Shown here in pieces: positions 39,843-44,942 of a stretch of 44,942 bases of DNA. A model generated the notes under the pieces. It saw only the letters and a list, made by a program, of their open reading frames with translations, did no database searches and had not been told where the DNA came from. The stretch covers positions 1-44,942 of the forward strand of contig JACQGI010000034.1 in NCBI GenBank assembly GCA_016199625.1. Direction: 5' to 3'. This DNA is from Acidobacteriota bacterium. Its GTDB lineage: Bacteria > Acidobacteriota > Vicinamibacteria > Fen-336. A program made the position numbers and the translations under genes. Position 1 is the stretch's first letter; each line of letters starts with the position of its first letter.

Positions 39843-41972
39843 ATGAACGCGGACCGCCGGCTCGCCGTCGCCCTCGTGCTGACCTTTGGCCTGGCCGCCT
39901 CGCTCTACGCCGGCCAGGGGCGGGAGCTGACGGGGGCCGAGCTGGTCAAGCTGGGGTTCTTCCAGGACTTCGACGAGTTCGACCTCGAGGCCCTGCTGGA
40001 CACCGGCGACGTCAAGACCGCCATCGCGTCCAGACGGCCGGAGACCCTCGAGGAGGCGCCGGGCGTCGTCGCCGTCCTCACGGGCGACGAGATCCGCCGG
40101 ATGGGCGCCCGCACCCTCGAGGACGTGCTTCGGTCGCTGCCCGGCTTCGACGTCCTGACCGACAACCTGGGGCGCAGCCGCGTGGTCCTGCGCGGGGTCG
40201 CCGTCGGCTCCGCCGCCGGGTCCGACAGCGTCCTCATCCTGTTCAACGGCCATCGGCTGAACGAGGACCTCAGCGGCCGCGCCACGGTGATCAACCTCGA
40301 CATCGCCGCCGACGGCATCCGCCGCCTCGAGGTGCTGCGCGGGCCGGCGTCGGCGCTCTACGGGGCGGGGGCTCTCGCCGGCGTCGTGAACATCGTCACG
40401 GACAGCATCGAGGACTTCACGGGGATCGCCCTCTCCGCCGGCCTGGGCTCCTTCGAGACCCGGGAGTTCGGCCTCAGGGTGGGCAACAGCATCAGGGAGC
40501 TGAGCATCTCCGGCTTCGTCCACTTCTCCGACGCCTCCGGGGCTCGCCTGCTGGTCCCACGCGACGCGCAGACGGTGGCCGACGGCAGCGGAGGGAATCC
40601 CCTCTCCCTGGCGCCGGGGCGGACGACCGACAACCTGAGATCCCTCGAGACCGCGTATCGTCTCGCCTTCCGCGACCTGAGCCTGGGCTTGCGCGTCAAG
40701 AACGAGAACTCCGGCGGCTTCATCGGAGCCACTGAGTCCCTCGGCACGCAGAACGACCTGAACAACCGCCAGCTCTCCCTCGACCTCGGGTACCGGCGCA
40801 ACGTCGGCTCCGACGGCTCGCTCGCGGGGACCGTGGCCTTCACGCAGAACGAGATCAGCCAGCTCCTCGAGGTCCTGCCTCCCGGCTACGAGCGGCCTAC
40901 GCCGACGGGCGTCTCGCGCTTTCCCTCGGGCGTGTTCCTCCAGACGGCCCTCAACACCCGGAGAGTCGGGGGCGAGATCGTCTTCGATCGGGGGCTCGGC
41001 GAGAGGCACCGGATCACGGCCGGAGCGAGCCTCGAGCGGGAGTCCACCTTCGAGCTGGAGGCCAAGGGCAACCTCGACTTCCGGACGCTCACGGCCAACA
41101 GCGGTCTAGCGCCGTTGCCCGGGGCCGTTTCCGACGCCCACCGCACGGCCGTCGGGCTCTTCGCGCAGGACGCCTGGGAGGTGACGTCGCGGGTCACCGC
41201 GACCGCCGGTCTCCGCCTCGACGACCTGTCGGACACCGAGCGCGCCGTCAGCCCGCGAGTCGCCCTGGTCGCCGGGTTGCTGCGCGGCCTGATGCTCAAG
41301 GTCCTCTACGGCCGGGCCTTCCGCCCGCCGACGTTCACCGAGCTGCACTTCGACTTGCCTGGAATGACGGGCAACCCCGACCTCGACGCCACCACGGCAG
41401 ACACCGTCGAAGCGAGCCTCGGGTACAAGGGCCGCGAGCTCCGCGTGACGGGGACGCTGTTCCTGTCGTGGATCGACGATCCCATCGGGCTCGCGGGGCC
41501 TTTCGACCTCCTCCGCTCGCAGCGCGTCGTGAACCTGGCCGACGCCCGGACCCGCGGCTTCGAGCTGGAGCTTCGCCGCAACTTCGGGATCGACGACTCG
41601 ATCTTCCTGAGCTACACGCGCCAGGACGCCGAGGAGAGGGCGAGCGGCCTGGCGCTCCCCGACGTGGCGGCGGACCTCGCGGCGATCGGGGCGAGCTTCC
41701 ACGTGGGCGAGCACCTCATCGTGAGCCCTACGGCGCGCTTCAGGGGCGAGCGCCCCCGGGCCTCGGGGGACTCCCGGCCACCTCTTCCGGCCTATGGCGT
41801 CGCCGACGTGAGCGCGAGGACGCGCAACCTGTACCGGGGCCTCGAGATCTCCGGGACCGTCTCCAACCTGTTCGATCGCCGCTATCACGACCCTTCCCCT
41901 TCGTGGGGCGTCCCGGGCGACTATCCGCGGCCGGGCCGCGCCGCATACGTGACGGCCACGTACAAGTTCTGA
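39843..41972 (+). CDS. TonB-dependent outer-membrane receptor
   Basis: 709 residues from the ATG at 39843. Signal peptide (about 1-22, ending LYAG). The plug domain (about 65-175) has PGVVAVLTGDEIRRMGARTL, then LRSLPGFDVLTDN and RLEVLRGPASALYGAGALAG, a standard motif. A 22-strand barrel follows, ending in YVTATYKF with the terminal aromatic Phe needed for assembly. A clear Ton box is not visible, so TonB coupling is presumed from the family. It is BtuB-like in layout but the substrate is unknown. Two bases separate it from the YfiR-like gene. Confidence 0.92.
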   Translation: MNADRRLAVALVLTFGLAASLYAGQGRELTGAELVKLGFFQDFDEFDLEALLDTGDVKTAIASRRPETLEEAPGVVAVLTGDEIRRMGARTLEDVLRSLPGFDVLTDNLGRSRVVLRGVAVGSAAGSDSVLILFNGHRLNEDLSGRATVINLDIAADGIRRLEVLRGPASALYGAGALAGVVNIVTDSIEDFTGIALSAGLGSFETREFGLRVGNSIRELSISGFVHFSDASGARLLVPRDAQTVADGSGGNPLSLAPGRTTDNLRSLETAYRLAFRDLSLGLRVKNENSGGFIGATESLGTQNDLNNRQLSLDLGYRRNVGSDGSLAGTVAFTQNEISQLLEVLPPGYERPTPTGVSRFPSGVFLQTALNTRRVGGEIVFDRGLGERHRITAGASLERESTFELEAKGNLDFRTLTANSGLAPLPGAVSDAHRTAVGLFAQDAWEVTSRVTATAGLRLDDLSDTERAVSPRVALVAGLLRGLMLKVLYGRAFRPPTFTELHFDLPGMTGNPDLDATTADTVEASLGYKGRELRVTGTLFLSWIDDPIGLAGPFDLLRSQRVVNLADARTRGFELELRRNFGIDDSIFLSYTRQDAEERASGLALPDVAADLAAIGASFHVGEHLIVSPTARFRGERPRASGDSRPPLPAYGVADVSARTRNLYRGLEISGTVSNLFDRRYHDPSPSWGVPGDYPRPGRAAYVTATYKF

Positions 41973-41974
41973 GC

Positions 41975-42559
41975 ATGGGGACCCCGGGGGCAGTGCGGAG
42001 GATCGTCGCGGCCCTCGCCGCCGTGGGACTCCTCTCGCCCGCGGCCGCCCCGGCCGAGTGGATTCCCGCGGAGCTCCAGGTGACGTTGATCTTCAAGATC
42101 CTCACCTACGACCGCCAGCTCGAGGCCAAGGCGGGCAAGGACCTCGTGATCGGGATCGTCCACGACCCGTCCGACCGCGAGTCGGCCAAGGCCGCCGACG
42201 AGATCTCGAGCACCCTCTTCAAGTTCGCCGGCAAGACGGTCAAGAAGCTGCCGATCAAGTACTTCATCATCGAGTACACGCGGCCCTCGGAGCTCGAGTC
42301 GTTCATCAAGGCGAAGGGCATCAACATGCTCTACGTGACGCCGGGGGTGGCCCGGAGCCTGGCCGACATCGTGAAGATCGCCCAGGCGAACCACATCACC
42401 ACGGCCACCGGCGTGCCCGACTACGTGAAGCGGGGGGTCGCCGTGGGGGTCACCGAGCGGCAGAACAAGCCCCAGATCCTCATCAACCTGCCGGCCTCGA
42501 AGTCCGAGGGGAGCGAGTTCGATGCGAGCCTGCTGCGGATCGCTACGGTCGTGCAGTAG
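41975..42559 (+). CDS. Periplasmic YfiR/DUF4154-like protein
   Basis: 194 residues with a signal peptide (1-27, ending APAEW). IPAELQVTLIFKILTYDR is the family N-terminus and GVAVGVTERQNKPQILINLP with SLLRIATVVQ is the family C-terminus. In Pseudomonas, YfiR is a periplasmic repressor of the diguanylate cyclase YfiN, which senses through a CHASE8 domain. Here the next gene carries a CHASE8-type domain, so a similar repression is likely. It has no cysteine after the signal peptide, unlike YfiR, whose disulfides matter. Confidence 0.8.
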   Translation: MGTPGAVRRIVAALAAVGLLSPAAAPAEWIPAELQVTLIFKILTYDRQLEAKAGKDLVIGIVHDPSDRESAKAADEISSTLFKFAGKTVKKLPIKYFIIEYTRPSELESFIKAKGINMLYVTPGVARSLADIVKIAQANHITTATGVPDYVKRGVAVGVTERQNKPQILINLPASKSEGSEFDASLLRIATVVQ

Positions 42560-42577
42560 CGACCGGGAGGTGCGGGG

Positions 42578-44887
<2,310 letters not shown>

Positions 44888-44890
44888 CAG

Positions 44891-44903
44891 GGTGCTGAAA
44901 AAG
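44891..44903 (+). repeat. Possible repeat/mobile-element edge at the window end
   Basis: GGTGCTGAAAAAG right after the kinase stop resembles the recurrent GGGTGCTGAAAAA type of sequence seen at the ends of interspersed repeats in several bacterial genomes. Only the edge is within the window, so the element cannot be identified. Confidence 0.3.
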
Positions 44904-44912
44904 GTCCCCCAC

Positions 44913-44933
44913 AGGGGCCTTCGGCCCCTTTAT
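44913..44933 (+). terminator. Rho-independent-like terminator after the hybrid kinase
   Basis: AGGGGCC (44913-44919), a three-base TTC loop and GGCCCCT (44923-44929) form a perfect seven-base stem, followed by TTAT. It ends the TonB receptor/YfiR/kinase unit. The T-run is short. Confidence 0.5.
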
Positions 44934-44942
44934 GGCCGCCGC

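Noticed and set aside
40590-40602. GGAGGGAATCCCC in the TonB receptor as a third repeat copy
   Set aside because: The flanks differ and the bases encode a normal barrel loop (GGNPLSL).

Overview
The window is a gene-dense, very GC-rich bacterial chromosome segment of about 45 kb. The codon pattern is strongly biased (third positions almost all G/C), GTG and TTG starts are frequent, and neighbouring genes often overlap by 1-4 bases. No tRNA, rRNA, CRISPR array or complete insertion sequence was seen. The mix of genes (dnaK-dnaJ with a MerR/HspR-type regulator, a membrane Ser/Thr kinase fused to further domains, a b6f-like quinol complex with a multihaem cytochrome, and topoisomerase VI) would fit Acidobacteriota or a nearby deep lineage. 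That assignment is inference; no marker in the window settles it.

Layout. 1-2376: end of dnaK, then dnaJ and an hspR-like gene. 2418-4524: sigma-70 factor, DnaC/DnaI-type ATPase and an ABA4-like membrane protein. 4683-5800: amino-acid racemase-like protein and a roadblock-like protein. 5797-14440 (minus): a respiratory block with a YtxH-like protein, a Lys/Ala/Pro-tailed unknown protein, a HEAT-repeat membrane protein, Rieske protein, cytochrome b6, cytochrome b C-terminal subunit, octahaem cytochrome c and a REC-PilZ protein. 14585-17913: a cNMP-binding/TPR protein divergent from a Wzc-type tyrosine kinase. 17984-20889: a Ser/Thr kinase fused to an FGE-like domain and an alpha/beta hydrolase, broken by an apparent one-base frameshift. 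20943-25341 (minus): topoisomerase VI B and A followed by a serine beta-lactamase-like protein.

25522-36703 is envelope- and lipid-linked: a membrane spermidine-synthase-like protein, small orphan ORFs, four polytopic GT-C-like glycosyltransferases, and a Thr-nucleophile sulfatase-superfamily protein. 36759-39802 holds tryptophan 2,3-dioxygenase, a small membrane protein and an exported formamidase-creatininase fusion. 39843-44887 is a three-gene sensory unit: a TonB-dependent receptor, a periplasmic YfiR-like protein and a CHASE8-type hybrid histidine kinase with two receivers. The window closes with a terminator-like hairpin and the probable edge of a repeat.

The most notable systems are (i) the b6f-like complex, with a conserved haem c_i cysteine, physically linked to an eight-haem 3+5 cytochrome; (ii) the TonB receptor/YfiR/CHASE8-kinase unit, which looks like a YfiBNR-type periplasmic sensor wired to a phosphorelay; (iii) bacterial topoisomerase VI, with a palindromic repeat element in-frame in its A subunit; and (iv) the kinase-FGE-hydrolase fusion, whose hydrolase triad is split by the frameshift.
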